Source: Streblospio benedicti
Lineage: Eukaryota; Annelida; Polychaeta; Spionida; Spionidae
Direction of reading: 5' to 3'
Assembly (NCBI GenBank): GCA_019095985.1
Contig: CM032666.1
Span: 40,723,361 to 40,787,360, forward strand
DNA: 64,000 nt
Positions 48,371 to 61,900 of this stretch are shown in pieces; the first letter of the stretch is position 1, and each line of letters opens with the position of its first letter. The notes under the pieces are model-generated. The model was not told the origin of the DNA and made no database searches. It worked only from the letters and a program-made list of their open reading frames with translations. A program made the position numbers and the translations under genes.

Positions 48371-49195
48371 ACTCGTATGTATGTTGGTGATACGTTAACG
48401 TAAGTTTGAAAACAATATGTATTTATAATTTAAGGGGTCTAAATCAAATGCTGTACAACTATTTTGATGTTGATTAAGAATAAAAAAAAGATACTCTGAC
48501 GATTGTGGGACTTTCTGGATTGTTCGGCAGTCGTGATGCCTATAGCAGAGGGCTCGGCCCCACAGCCTCCAACACCAAAGTCCCTACGATGTCAGACAAT
48601 TAAAGAGGGTTGGGCTGTGATTGTATAGTTAAACAAGATATTGCAACAATACAACTTTATTCATAAATTCTATACAACCAATTGTGAAATGTGCCTGTTC
48701 TTTGATCCTGTGTATATTAAAATATTCTCTTTGCTGTTTGGAACTTCTTCCGTCTGGACTTTGGGGCTGACACACCTTTTCAATCCTTCCCCTGAACAGT
48801 GGGCTTGTCAAGTCTAGGAATTACTGGCAGTGTTTGTGCTAGGATTAAGGAAGTTGGCTGACAGAGGCCTTGGGACTCCATGACTTGAAATTTTGGAGTC
48901 CTACTCAAAGATTTTGGAGTCCCACATAAATTATTGATTATCAATGCTGAAAAACAAAACCAGTCATCTAAGATATTGATGATGCATTACATAATATAAT
49001 CTATTTTTCTATTCATGTCATTTGTGTTTCTGAAATTGGCAAAAATGCATTAAATGATTCTTTGAGACTATTGATCAAACTGAGTAAAGCTGTTATCATT
49101 AAAACCAGAAGTCTGTACTAAAAAACATATTTGTAACCGTGTCATATATTTCTTCTATATATCCATTGGTTAAGGACTTCAATAACTCATTTTTT
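48371..49195. other. non-coding DNA upstream of the OSBPL1A-like gene
   Basis: No gene or element supported. A 5' UTR exon and promoter of the OSBPL1A-like gene may be here. Confidence 0.35.
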
Positions 49196-49420
49196 AGCTC
49201 ACCTGTCGTAGACATGGTGAGCTTTTGTAATGACCTTTCGTCCGTCGTCCATCTCAGCCCATCTGTCCACGATTCATATCTGCACAATAGTTTCTTTATT
49301 TTTCATTCAAATGTCATCATTTTTTCACAGAAGTTGTATGTCTATATGATAATCATTCCAATCTTGTTACATGTCCCTGGTGGTAAAATTGACCTCATCC
49401 CAGGGGTTCATCAAACTTTT
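49196..49420. repeat. AGCTCACCTG repeat, copy 3
   Basis: Starts TAGCTCACCTGTCGTAGAC, then GGTGAGCTTTTGT, CTTTCGTCCGTCGTC, TTTCACAGAAGTTGTATG and TCCCTGG...TAAAATTGACC. The same words occur in the same order at 50852-51040. The first ~30 bases form a small hairpin (AGCTCACC ... GGTGAGCT). Confidence 0.75.
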
Positions 49421-49904
49421 TTAGTTAAAAGTGTAGTCAGTCTGTTTGTCATAATGCGATCTCAGAACATGTGTATCCGGAAAAAAATGGGTATATAGCA
49501 ATCAGGATAATTAAATATTTTGGATAAGAGAAACAGTTTTTTCCTGTTTCTAGTCTTTAGATGCAAGTGCACGGGAACTTATGCAAAATTTTAAACCTTT
49601 ATTTTTAGTCAATGGTTTAGCTATATGAAGTTTGTTTGAAAGACTCAACGATTTTGCATTTTTTTTATCAAAAGCATTAGGATTCAACATTCAAATATCG
49701 TACTTTATAGAGTTAGGTTTGTGTTTTTTCAAGCAGCTATCTTTCTCTAATTAACTTATAAAAGTATGTCGATTGGTAGATTGAGATTTTGAATATGAAT
49801 TATAAGTTTATAATACAAATTGTTTAAATATTTATCTTTATGTAATTTTCACCTGTTATTTCCAATTTTTTTCTTTTAAAAATTCTCATTTCATTTTTTT
49901 TAGT

Positions 49905-52900
49905 ATGGCTTCTTCGGGTGAATGTATTAATACAGCCTCTTGTGAGAATGAAGAATGTGATCATTTAGCAAAATTAGCAGAAGAAAAATATTCAAGTTAT
50001 CAAAAAAAGAGCACAGAAAAGGGTGAGTTTATTTTATTGGATTTTAACTGTTTTTTTAGTCTTAAAGGCTAATACCCTATTTGTTGCATCCAAGAGACCA
50101 TCAAGCCAAGGGACAGTCCGTCCGGTTTGTTACCCTTCTATAGATCACATCTTTTGAGCTAGGGTGCTCAAATTTGGATAGACAGTTTTAAAGGGTAATC
50201 CCAGTATCCCACAAACCCTATTTCACATGGAGCCAATTGGTCCATATATCGGTCCATTTCGGACCATAGTTCAGTCCATTTAAGATTCATTATAAAGATT
50301 TGATTTGAAAATCAAAATTGCATTTTATAAACATCTTGATTTTATCCACCAGAGATTAAGATGATAAGGACTTTTTTGGCGAGGGTGTCACTAACATTGA
50401 CCTTCGCAAATATTTTGAAGTATAATTATAAAACTCTCACTACTATTTTGTTACATAACAGGTAGCTCATCAGAGAGCGAAGATGATCCTCTGTCACCGG
50501 ATGAATCTTTATTGTACTATGCTCGCAATGGGTATGTGAAGAAGGTTAAAGATCTTATCATGAAAAAGGAAAATGGAGACCTCAAACTCAATGTGAATTG
50601 TAAAGGTAAACTTTTAAAATTTGCCCATGAATACATATAAATTAAGTGTGATGGGCACACTTTCCAGAAGCAAATTAATTTCGTCCTGTTCTAATAAACA
50701 TGTGGATCATTGTTTTGTTTTAGGAAATCAAAAAGCTAATAATGGATGGAGTCCTATTCACTTAGCTTCATATTTCGGTCATGCAGACGTTTTGAAATTG
50801 TTATTAAATGTAAGTTATTTTATGTCACTTAGCAATGCGTGTGTTCATTTTTTAGCTCACCTGTCGTAGACATGGTGAGCTTTTGTGATCACCTTTCGTC
50901 CGTCGTCTGTCATCCATCAGTCCACAATGCATATTTTTTTTTTGCACAATAGTTTCTTTATTTTCATTCAAATTTCATCATTTTTTCACAGAAGTTGTAT
51001 GATACAAGGTCCCTGGGGTAAAATTGACCCCACCCCCTTAAAAAAAAGTTCTTGCACAATTGGCTTCAGATTGTGCAACTTGGTAAATAGGTCTTGTTTG
51101 GAAAGTACTGTACTAGCTCTCTTAACCGTATATCCCTTATCCATATTATTCCATTATCTGGACGCTGTGCCATAATCCCATTTTTTCCTGATGTGCACAG
51201 GGCCAATGGCCATGCACTTTTAACTATAGGAGGTTTTGAATCCCCGGTTTGAACCACAAGCATGAATAAATACAATGCAACCAACATTTTGGCTGGATTC
51301 CCTGGGGAATGCCCTTTGTTCCAGTGGCGTAGAAATAAACCAAAGCATGTTTTAATTAATATAAAATATGACTGCATGCCTAATGCATAGGCTATAAAGT
51401 GATGTTCAATCGAATTATTATCATTGAAACATTAGTGTACGTGTACTACATAGTCCTGCGGTTATTTTAAAATTTTAAATCACCACATTGATACATGTAG
51501 CAATTTGAAATTGACTCAGTGTGTCTGAATTAGTGGAATAAGTAATTGCTGAAAGTTATTAAACTGTGTACTTAATTTAGGTTCCAGAATTGGATGTGAA
51601 TATAATGAATGACATGGGAGACACAGCCCTTCACAGAGCTGCTTTTACTGGTCGAACAGTAAGTAAATTTTGTATTTAAAAGATTTGTGATGAGAGCGTG
51701 GTGTATGAAACAATTTCACATTAGCGCCACAAACACTGATACACAGTGTGAATAAATCGAAAATATAGTAATTTAATCTATGTAGGGGCTGAATAGTTAA
51801 ATCTGTCTTGCAATTGCACTGTAATTCTAAAAGCGTAATACTTAAGTTCTAGATTTGAAACCTTATGATCTGAACACAGAAGTTTCATCATTGCCTGCTA
51901 TTGGTTTTTCATCAATGTCTTTAAAAACTATGGGAACACCTTTAAAAAACAGAAGTAATTTTAGATGATATAGTTTCTCAAAATTACATCTCAACATCCC
52001 ATAATTGAGCGAATAAAAGCATCAACTTAAAGTTTTGAAATATGTTATTGGGGAGATGCACCGTCACCATAATTGTACAAAGAAAAGGTTGAAGTGGGGC
52101 GTCTGGTTAGATTTTGGTTTCTTGACAAGTAATATGCATTTTATTTGTACATCAAAGCTTAAACTAATTTCACAATCCTATTCATCTCGTTATTCACCTC
52201 GTACACAGTCTGTAGTTACCCATAAATGAGTATTGAGACCAGCAGAGGTAGGATCTTTATCTTCAGTGCTCAATACTGTACGTGTGTTTAACACTGTTCT
52301 GGAGATTGTTTGCCAGTTGGTTTTCTCCCGTGTTGCTACTAGGAGAATCGGTACTCGTATAGGTCTGGGTGGTCTGACCAATCTCTCGCGAGACCAGCCT
52401 TGAACTGGTTTATTGTTTCGGCATGGACTGTTTCACTGGACAAGTGTTTCCAGTCATCGACTACTCTAGTGGCCAAGAATCTGTGGCTAACACCAGTTGC
52501 TGCAGGCTTCTGTAGTTTTAGGTCATGTCCTCTGGTTTTATGACTAAGTGTACTCTGGAACATGGATTTGTTGATACACTTGGAGCACCTAGGGTCCATA
52601 TTCAATGTGTCCTTGCCGGAAAGAATCTTGTAGGTTTGAATGATGTCAGCATGTTTTCTTCAGAAGATTAGGGTTGGCAGTTTCAGACTTTGGAATCGCT
52701 CAGAATATGAAAGCTTTTTCAATTCTGGAACCATTCTGCTGGCCCGTCGCTGTACATTCTCTAACAAGTCCTTATTGCTCTTGAGGTAAGGTGACCAGAC
52801 ACATGAGGCGTATTCTATAAAGGCCTGACAAGTGATTTTTAGAGAAGAAGCATAGATTCAGAGGTCATAAACTTGAAGGTGTGTTCCAGGCATCCCAGTA

Positions 52901-55900
52901 CTCTGTTGGCTTTATTCACAATTTGTCGTACATGGTCAGAAAATTGTAACTTATTGTCTACGGTGACTCCTAGATCCTTTTCCGTTGTCACTGACTCCAA
53001 TTCATGCTGTGTTCCGTCAGATGTCGACATACTGTAGGTCGAAGATGTCAGGTATATCCGATACAAAGAGAGTTAAGAGTGTAGGTCCTAGAACTTATCC
53101 TTGTGGCACTCCACTATCTATTGGGCTCCAGGATGAGGTGGCGTCATTCACTCTAACATGTTGTCGTCGGCCTGTCAGGAATGATTCAATCCATGCTAAA
53201 GCCTTGTCCTTTATGCCAAAACTGGAGACTTTTACATGTTCAGGGAAATAATGTTGAAAGGTATTTGTTTTAGAGTTTTATTCATGATCGTTTACTGCTT
53301 TTGAACTTTCAGGAAATTGTTACTATGCTGGTAGAATCCAATGCCGATGTGAATCTGTTGAATTCAGAAGGATTTAAGGCCAAAGACCTTGCACGCACCA
53401 ATGAAATACACAATCTTATTGAAGGTCAGTACACTTGTTATTTTCTAAATAAAATCAGAATTTTCCCAATCAGTAATAATTCTGAGTAGGCGTATACTAA
53501 TTTTATAACATAAAATTGGGTGATAGAATGAAGATAAGTTACAGTTGTTAGATTCATAATAATGTATATATACTATTCTCTACTGTCTAAAATTCCAAAA
53601 CATGACGTCTTGCCATGGTAAGCTACATGGCTTCTTCAGATGTTCTGACACATTCAATGCAATATGAGATCTGAATATGTCATGTAGCTAACCATGGCAA
53701 AATGTCATGTTTCGGAATTTTAGGCAGTAGAGAATGGTATATATACGTTATTATAAAAGTGAGTTTGAAAGCACTTTTTATTTGCATTATTTTTCTTAAC
53801 CTGTGTCATCATAATGCAAACTTAGTTGTATGGTAGCTCATTAAAACATTGTGGCACAATGGTCAGTGGAGTAACATATAAAGCCATCTAGAATTATACT
53901 ACAGTAAATATTATTTTTACAAAATGAAATTTTTTACCAAGTGATAACTATTTCTGCGCTTTTCGAAATTGGGATCACTTGGTCAAGAATATCTCTGAAC
54001 TGCATATTATATTACTAACCCTTTTGCTCTAATTGGTTTAATGATGCAAGTATATTATAAAATATTTAGCTCAAATAATGTTATATTATTTTTATTGTAA
54101 TTCTCAGCTGCTGAAACACATGAACATAAAAAATCTGAAAGCCAGTTCCTCAAAGCATCTGCAGAAGGAGACACAGAGGTGTTGCATAACATGGTAATAT
54201 CTATTCTGAAATAATGATCATAATTATTTTAAAAGATGTATTTGGTTGCACTCCGACATTTAAACCTTTGGATTTGTGATTCGATGTAATTTGGTTTTAC
54301 TGTGAGGAACGCATGTCCTAATTTATTATCCTCTATTAAAGTTAGCTGTTGGTTACCAAGCCATATTTGAATTTTGACAGAAAAAAAACAGTGAGGAATG
54401 CAATTTTTCCAATTTGATGTCCAATACATATTCTATTCAGTAGTCTTTAGAAATGCATATTTCTTATTAGAAATTTTCGTATGTTTTCAAAAATACATCC
54501 TATATCTCATTGTTGCAATACAATAATAGGATGATGGATTTTCCAACATCTGGTCAATGTAGTCATTGACACTCTCGATTTAAAATGACAGATTAGAGAT
54601 ATCATTTGAAAGGCCTATTTCTATAAATTGCACTGAATCGCCTTAATTGTGTAATGATATTATTGTCTATCATGGTCCCAGTTGTCAATTTGTCATAGTT
54701 GTCATCATGGACATAAATTGTTCAAAAAAATACATCAAGCACTACTTTGAAAAGTATTTTCAATTAGAACAAATTTAAATATGCAATGCTGCCCAAAATC
54801 TCCTTATTACACATTGTTCTCTATAGCTGATACCTTACTAGTGTAATGTCAACAAACACCTCTGAACACCTATTTTAAAAGATGTTCACGTAATAATTAA
54901 ATACAGAAAATATCCAAAATCATAGTCGGTCAACATGTATACAGTATTCTTTCACATATTTCCATACATTTTTTACAGCTTAAACGTTCATCCAAGTTGA
55001 ATGTTAATGCAACTGATAGATTTGGAAATACTGCTTTGCATCTAGCTGCAAATAGAGGAAAAGCAGAGGCTGCTATTCTACTGTTGCAAAATGGCATCTC
55101 TACAAATGTTAAAAACGCTAGAGGTAATAACATATTCTTATCGTATTGTCAGGAGTGCGTTTGTGTTATGAATATGTTGTTAGCTTGATATTTTGTAATT
55201 TATTTACTAGAAAAGGCTCCAAAATTATTTTAGATTTTCAATAACGTGGCTTATCCCATGATCTACAGCTAATACCATTATAACATGTACATGTATTAGA
55301 ATTCTTTGAGTATAATCTTGTTAATGAGAAAAATGTAGGATCTGTTGGAAAACATGACGTATGATAATAAGTCTAACCTCCGGTTAACTCCAGCAAAAAT
55401 AAAAAGTCCAGTTAACTCCAACAAAAGATAATTTCTGTGTTTAGGACACTAATTTCTGATGTATCCAATAGATGAATAATGCGTAAATTGCAGGTCAGAT
55501 GGCAGTGGATCTAGCTCGAGGGTCCCAGATGAAGCAGTTGTTAGACGTTTCACCAGTCAAGGAAAAAAGCAAGATGGTGTCAAGGTTTGAAGGTGCACTT
55601 TTAAAGGTATTTTGTAATATTCTTCAATAAACATGTATTTTATTGTACTTGTATTCAGTACAATTATGCTGTATTTTTCTCAATGATACTTGTAAAATTT
55701 TTAAGTACCAGTATGTATTCAGTGCAATATCTAGGATTAGTGTTCATGAACACCTGTATGTCTGTGAAGATTTCAATCACTTTATGGCTGCAAGCCTGAT
55801 GGCTTTGACGGCATACATCACAGCTATGGATAAGTATGGCATCATCAGGAAGAAGAGCATACAATAGAATTCACTACAGTACATAATTTTGTCGCATGTA

Positions 55901-58900
55901 AAAACTCTTCTGGCAATCTGTGCTGTGCTTCATCATGTACCAATCAGGTGGACATAGTAGCAGGATTGAATACATTTTCTTAAAAAGCGTGCTTTGATGT
56001 TCACAGTCATGCTGCTTCAACTACGCCACTGGCTGGAAGTTCACCATTTGTCTGCACTTCTTCCTTTGGACTGATAAGTCATCACAGTCAAAAATATAAG
56101 ACAAATAAATGGTTCAGAAGACAAGACATTCATCGGACAATGATCGAGTCAATCCATTACCCAGCATGAGCAGCTACTATAGAAATCTTCTGCAGTTTCT
56201 TGCCACTCCCTTCAGGCACACAGCACATGGGTATTTTACACACTTGAGTAGCTTGTCAAGGTGTGACCCTGATACCAGACATCTGATTTTACCGATATTT
56301 ACTCGTAGTCCCTTTACATTCACCTTTTCTGACAGCTCTTCGACAGACTTCACCGTTGTGACAAGGTCATCCGTGTACAACAATTCCCCAGGGATCCCAT
56401 GCGGAACTTGTGAGAGAAGGCTTTTAGGATAATAATGAAGAGTAGTGGACTAAGAACCGAATGCTGATGTTCCCTAACAATAATGTTATATTCTTCACTG
56501 TAGCCATCTCCAACAGGGAAATTCTGTTGTAGGGTAGTAAATGAAGAGCTCATCCCAGAAAGACGTGAAGGTACATCATACATGTATGCCTGGCATCTAA
56601 CCTCATGGCTGTGGACAGGGACACATGAAGAGATAACCCAGCAGACGGTCCACACCCATTAGGGACTAATTGATGAATGACAATTGATCTCTGTAGAATG
56701 ATGTATACTGTTCATTAACATTGGCAATCTCTGGTATAGGTCCTGCGCATATTAAATGTATTGCTGATATTTTGAAGAAAAATATTTAGATTGGCATTTA
56801 TGAAGTGCCACTTTTCATATGCATGCATATTTTATATTTTACAGAAAACAAGAATATTTGGATGGAAACCATTTTGGGTTGTATTGGATAGAGGTGTTTT
56901 AAGTCTTCATAAGTCTAGGTATTTAGATTTACTTGGTTTGATTCCAAAATCATCAGAGTGAATAAGTCATTTTAAAGACAAAAAATACACTACTTTGTAC
57001 TTACATGTGTGTCATATTTTTTTTGTAAGACTTGAAGCATCAACAAGTAGTTATCAGAAGAATTCCAGGCATCTAGAAAGAGCAGTTGTTAAGGTAATGA
57101 TTTTCTTGCTGATAAAAATCACCGGAAATATAGTCTAATAAGCTGTTTTATCAAAACTATGGTATGTGTCTGATCTTCATTATGCAAAATGGCTTGTGTC
57201 AGTCTATATAGCTGCTTGGTATTGTGACAAAATATAAGGCCATAACAATATGACAATGTAGGGCTGTGGGCAATTTTGTTTTGTTTTACATATCTGTGAT
57301 TTAATCATGGACACAGTCAGACATGCAAGCTAGTGGGCTGGATATGTACTTGAAATGATGTTGCTGTTGATTTAGCCTATCATTATAGTTTTTCTACATT
57401 GCAGTTTAAAGAAGATTCAGGTCATATATTCTTGGTGAGATTCTCAAACAACGCTGTTTATTACTTTGCTGTGGATCCTAATGATAACCCTCATGTTACC
57501 CGGCAGGTAAAGATTGGGCAAAAAAGCAAACACATAAACATGTATCCAGAAATACAAATAATTTAACATTAAGCTATTTGTATTTGTGGATACAGGTTGA
57601 TATTAACAATATTGAGATAACGGGTAACTTAGTCTCCCTTGTTCAAGAGGGAGACTTTAGCTTTGCTTCTGTTGGTGTCAGATAGAAACTGGTTCACGCC
57701 ATGAACACCATATCAAAAGCGTTTCATGATTCATGTTTGATTATTTTGCACAGGGTTTCAACAGGTTGTTTTATGCTAAATAAGGCTAAATATGGATTTG
57801 TTTACAAAGTTGTACAAAAACTATATGATGAATTGTCGCCAAGCTTCAGATTACAATCTGACAGGTTAATTTGGATGTATTAAATTGTGGTGCAATTTGA
57901 TTTAGAGTTGAGCATGTGGCTGTTCTTATACCAAATAATGCCAAACATGGGTTTGTTTACAAAGTTGAGCAAAATCTATTTGACGAATTGTCACCAACCT
58001 TTGCTAGCACAGTGTTAGCTGAAAATATGAATTGAGATATACGTGTCATGTTAGATAAAAAACAAACTAACTAAACTTGGTTCTATAGATGATCTAAAGA
58101 TAATCTTTTACATATCGTGTTTTTTATATTCGCCGACTATCCAGCTGAAAATATGTATTTTTATAAATTTATCTGCTGATGGGAAAACAGTACTTGCAAA
58201 TAGTGACATCACGTTTTGCTTGGTTTGGTTTTCCTAGTGTGTGCAGGACATCGTAGCCTTGTTCAACCAGGCTGTTGATTACATATGAAGTGAGAGCATG
58301 CTACTATAGTGTGCTTCACCTTGATCGAGAGGAGAGCCATTTGAACTATAGAACTACTGAGCATGTGTATATTTTTTTCCTCTAAGAATGAGTAAATTAT
58401 TTCTATTCTATGGCAAGCATTTTTAATAGATTTGTTGAAAACATTACTGATGAGGTGGGGGTATGCACGACACTGACCAGTGTGCTTCTTCACCTTCTGT
58501 ATAAAGATATGTGAAGCGTAGGCTCAATTGATTTCATCAGTAAGCAGTTGGCTGTTGTGGTCATGGTGTGAGTCTCAGTTTCACCACCTATGACTACGTG
58601 ATATAATTGTATTTTGACTTGGCATGATATGCTTAACATATGCGTATTAAGGAAATGCAAAACCCTCAGGGGTTTGAAGGTTCATTTTGTAAAACTAGTG
58701 TTTATCATTTACATATATCTTTATTTTTATATTTACATAGAACATCATTTTTGCAGAAATGGGAAAATGCTATTAAAGAGCATGCAGAATATAGTACGAA
58801 ACTTCATGCAGGTACTGAGTATAGTGATGATGAAATGGAAGATTTGGTCCCATTAGGTACAATGCAGGAGGCTTTTCAGGTGTGTTTCTTAATGCGAATG

Positions 58901-61900
58901 ACAAAATATGTTACTGTTATGCAGTGACGCACTATTTAAATAAATTTGTTTTATTTGTCTTTCTTTTTTTGTTATTTTAAACATTGTTTTAAAGTTATTG
59001 GAATTTGAATTTTAGAATGCTACTGCACATCAACAGGTGCTAGAAAAACAAGTTGCTCAACTAACTGGTGTGATAAACAGTATGACAGATGACAAACTTA
59101 GTGGTGCAAAGCAAGGTAGCTTATATAAATAATGATTTGATTGATTTTTTTTTACACATACATACATACATCACATACAGTCAGTCATCCAGTCAGTCAG
59201 TCAGTCATCAGTCAGTCAGTCAGTCAGTCAGTCAGTCAGTCAGTCAGTCAGTCAGTCAGTCAGTCAGTCAGTCAGTCAGTCAGTCAGTCAGTCAGTCAGT
59301 CAGTCAGTCAGTCATACAGTCAGTCATACATACATACATACATACATACACACATACATACATACACACATACATACATACATACATACATACATACATA
59401 CATACATACATACATACATACATACATACAGTCATACATACATACAGTCATACAGTCATACAGTCATACAGTCATACAGTCATACAGTCATACAGTCAAC
59501 TTGTAATCCATAGTAGTTATTTAATAGGAACCATTCAGATTTTATGAGTGCTGGAGGGTGGCGGAATAATTTTCATAAATATCTGTGACAAAATTGGTAA
59601 GCCCCCTTCAAATACCTGAAAAGATTGACACCCTCTCCCCGGCCCCATTTATCCAAATTTACATGAATTCACCTCCCCCTTTATCCTGATGACTGGTAAA
59701 ACAAATTACATGTACAACTATCAATGAATTGAAGGAGAAATAATGCATGGCCTATCTTAAAGTTCATTATTTCTATCATAAAATGTGACGTAAAAAATTG
59801 AATTGAAGAGTAAATTATCTATGAAAAATCTAACCCCCCACTCTTCTTTTTTATGAACTATAAGTGCAAAAAATGGGCAAAACCCTTATTTAATCTCTAT
59901 AATAAAAGGATAAAAGTAAAAGCTTCTCTAAAATCCTTCTGTACTGTTATGCCTCCCACCCTCATCAAGTCAATTCAAGTAATATTTATTTAAAAGTCGG
60001 TACATTATAACAAATAACATAAGCTCTACAGAGCTTTTAAAACTGACAATACAGACATACAATTACACATTTGCACTACAATAAATTTATATAGATAAGT
60101 TATTTACAAAATGAACATTTACAACTATCACCTTCCCACTTTCCAATAACACCCCTAAACTCATTTAATGACATTGACACTCTAAAATCATTTGGAAGTT
60201 CGTTCCAAATTTTTGGCGCAGCATAGTGCAGTGAGTGCAAGCCATACTTTGTTGTTCTTATTCTTGGCACTTCTAATAAATTCTTCTATCTAAAAGTGTA
60301 TTTTATGTTCTTAATATTGACCAAATCATGTAAATAAATAGGTGATTGTTTATTAATAATTTTAAAAACCTGTATGGCAAGATAACGCATCCTTCTAATT
60401 TTAAGTGAAGGCATTTTATATTTTTCTAACAGTTTTTCATAACTACTATTTTCATCTTCATATATAAAAGGTTACGCTCTCTCTTGTATAGATTCAGTAA
60501 TCATTTTACACCTGCGTCCCGCGTCTGAGACGCATATTTTTCTCTAGGGGCGCATAAAAATGTTTACAGTGCGTTTCACGGACGCACTCTTATTTTAAAT
60601 AATTTTATCGCGTTTTCCCCCCAGCATGGGTGTCGCCATATTGTAAACATTGTGAATATCAAATGCGCCTCGTAATTGGCGCATTCATTCCATCACCACG
60701 CAACTACGACGCATCTGATTAGCTGCTGGTATAGACTGTTACACTGGCCCCTTTTTCTGCGCCGCACGCTTGCTAAATTGTGCAGCGGAGCAGTGCGAAG
60801 ATACAGGCAGTGTAACAGTCTACTGCTGATACAAACATAGGTAAAACACAGTGAAGAAAGTCTCCTCTTTTATAACACGTTTATTGAGTCAAAAGATGAT
60901 TGATATGTTAAACAAGGTTTAAAAGACATTAGTAGAACTAATAGGACATGTCTAGGACAGTTGTGCCACGTGTTAACAGTACTACAACGTCTCCCTACAA
61001 CAGTACTCATCGGACTAACACATACTTAATATTCACACAATAATCAATAATACATATACATAATCAATATATATATAATCAATAATACATGTGTAAGTCC
61101 CTTATCATTACACAGAGCGTGTTCAGCCATGTTATAAATCAATGAGAGCTATTCGTTGCAACGTGTGGTTTTGCCAATTTGGCAGTGCCCATGTAATGAA
61201 TATATTTATACACTATTTTTTATTGTTTCAAGTATATTCTTTACACTTTGATGTAAAATTATAGCACAAACAGTTACAATGCAGCCTCCCTTGAGAAATG
61301 AAAGTTGCGTCTGGGAGGATTATTATGCGGGAATCACGTAATTGCGTACACCAGATTGAACTCTCCTGCTAGTAGTTCATCACTATAGCAAGACTGTATT
61401 TAGAGAATGCGATCTTCATTAGAATGAAAAAATACATGGTGAAGTCTCATTGTTCTTTTCCGTCTGTAAATTTATGTTACTGTCTTGCACTTGTATGAAT
61501 TGATTTTGTAGCCTGATCCACATAATCTAGTATGTGAATTGAGCTACATGAACTATTTATGAAATCCAGGTTTGATTTAAATGAAAATTCCATGGATACA
61601 GTATACATGAATAAATAATAAGTACAGCATTTGAAAGTGTTTATTTGTATTATTTTCATATGTAAATTCGTATGTTATTTCATATGTAAATTGTTAGTAT
61701 CGTACATTGGACTCATAAAACCCATGGTGGGACTCACACTTTTCATTAGAGCACATCCCAGGGACTCATGGGTTTTGAAAGGTAAAATGATCACTGTAGA
61801 TTCAAGTTTTTTTGTATTGTTCTCACCACAAAAATGCCAAACTAAAGGACAGTAATTTAAATTTGATAAAATAAAAGAGTAGTAAATAGTTAATTTACCA

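Noticed and set aside
55735-55866. Possible extra exon after exon 8 of the OSBPL1A-like gene (HEHLYVCEDFNHF frame)
   Set aside because: Exons 8 and 9 join in phase without it and match the PH domain of ORP1L continuously.
59089-59547. Long open frames with SQSV and THTYIH repeats
   Set aside because: They are the three-frame translation of the tetranucleotide microsatellite.
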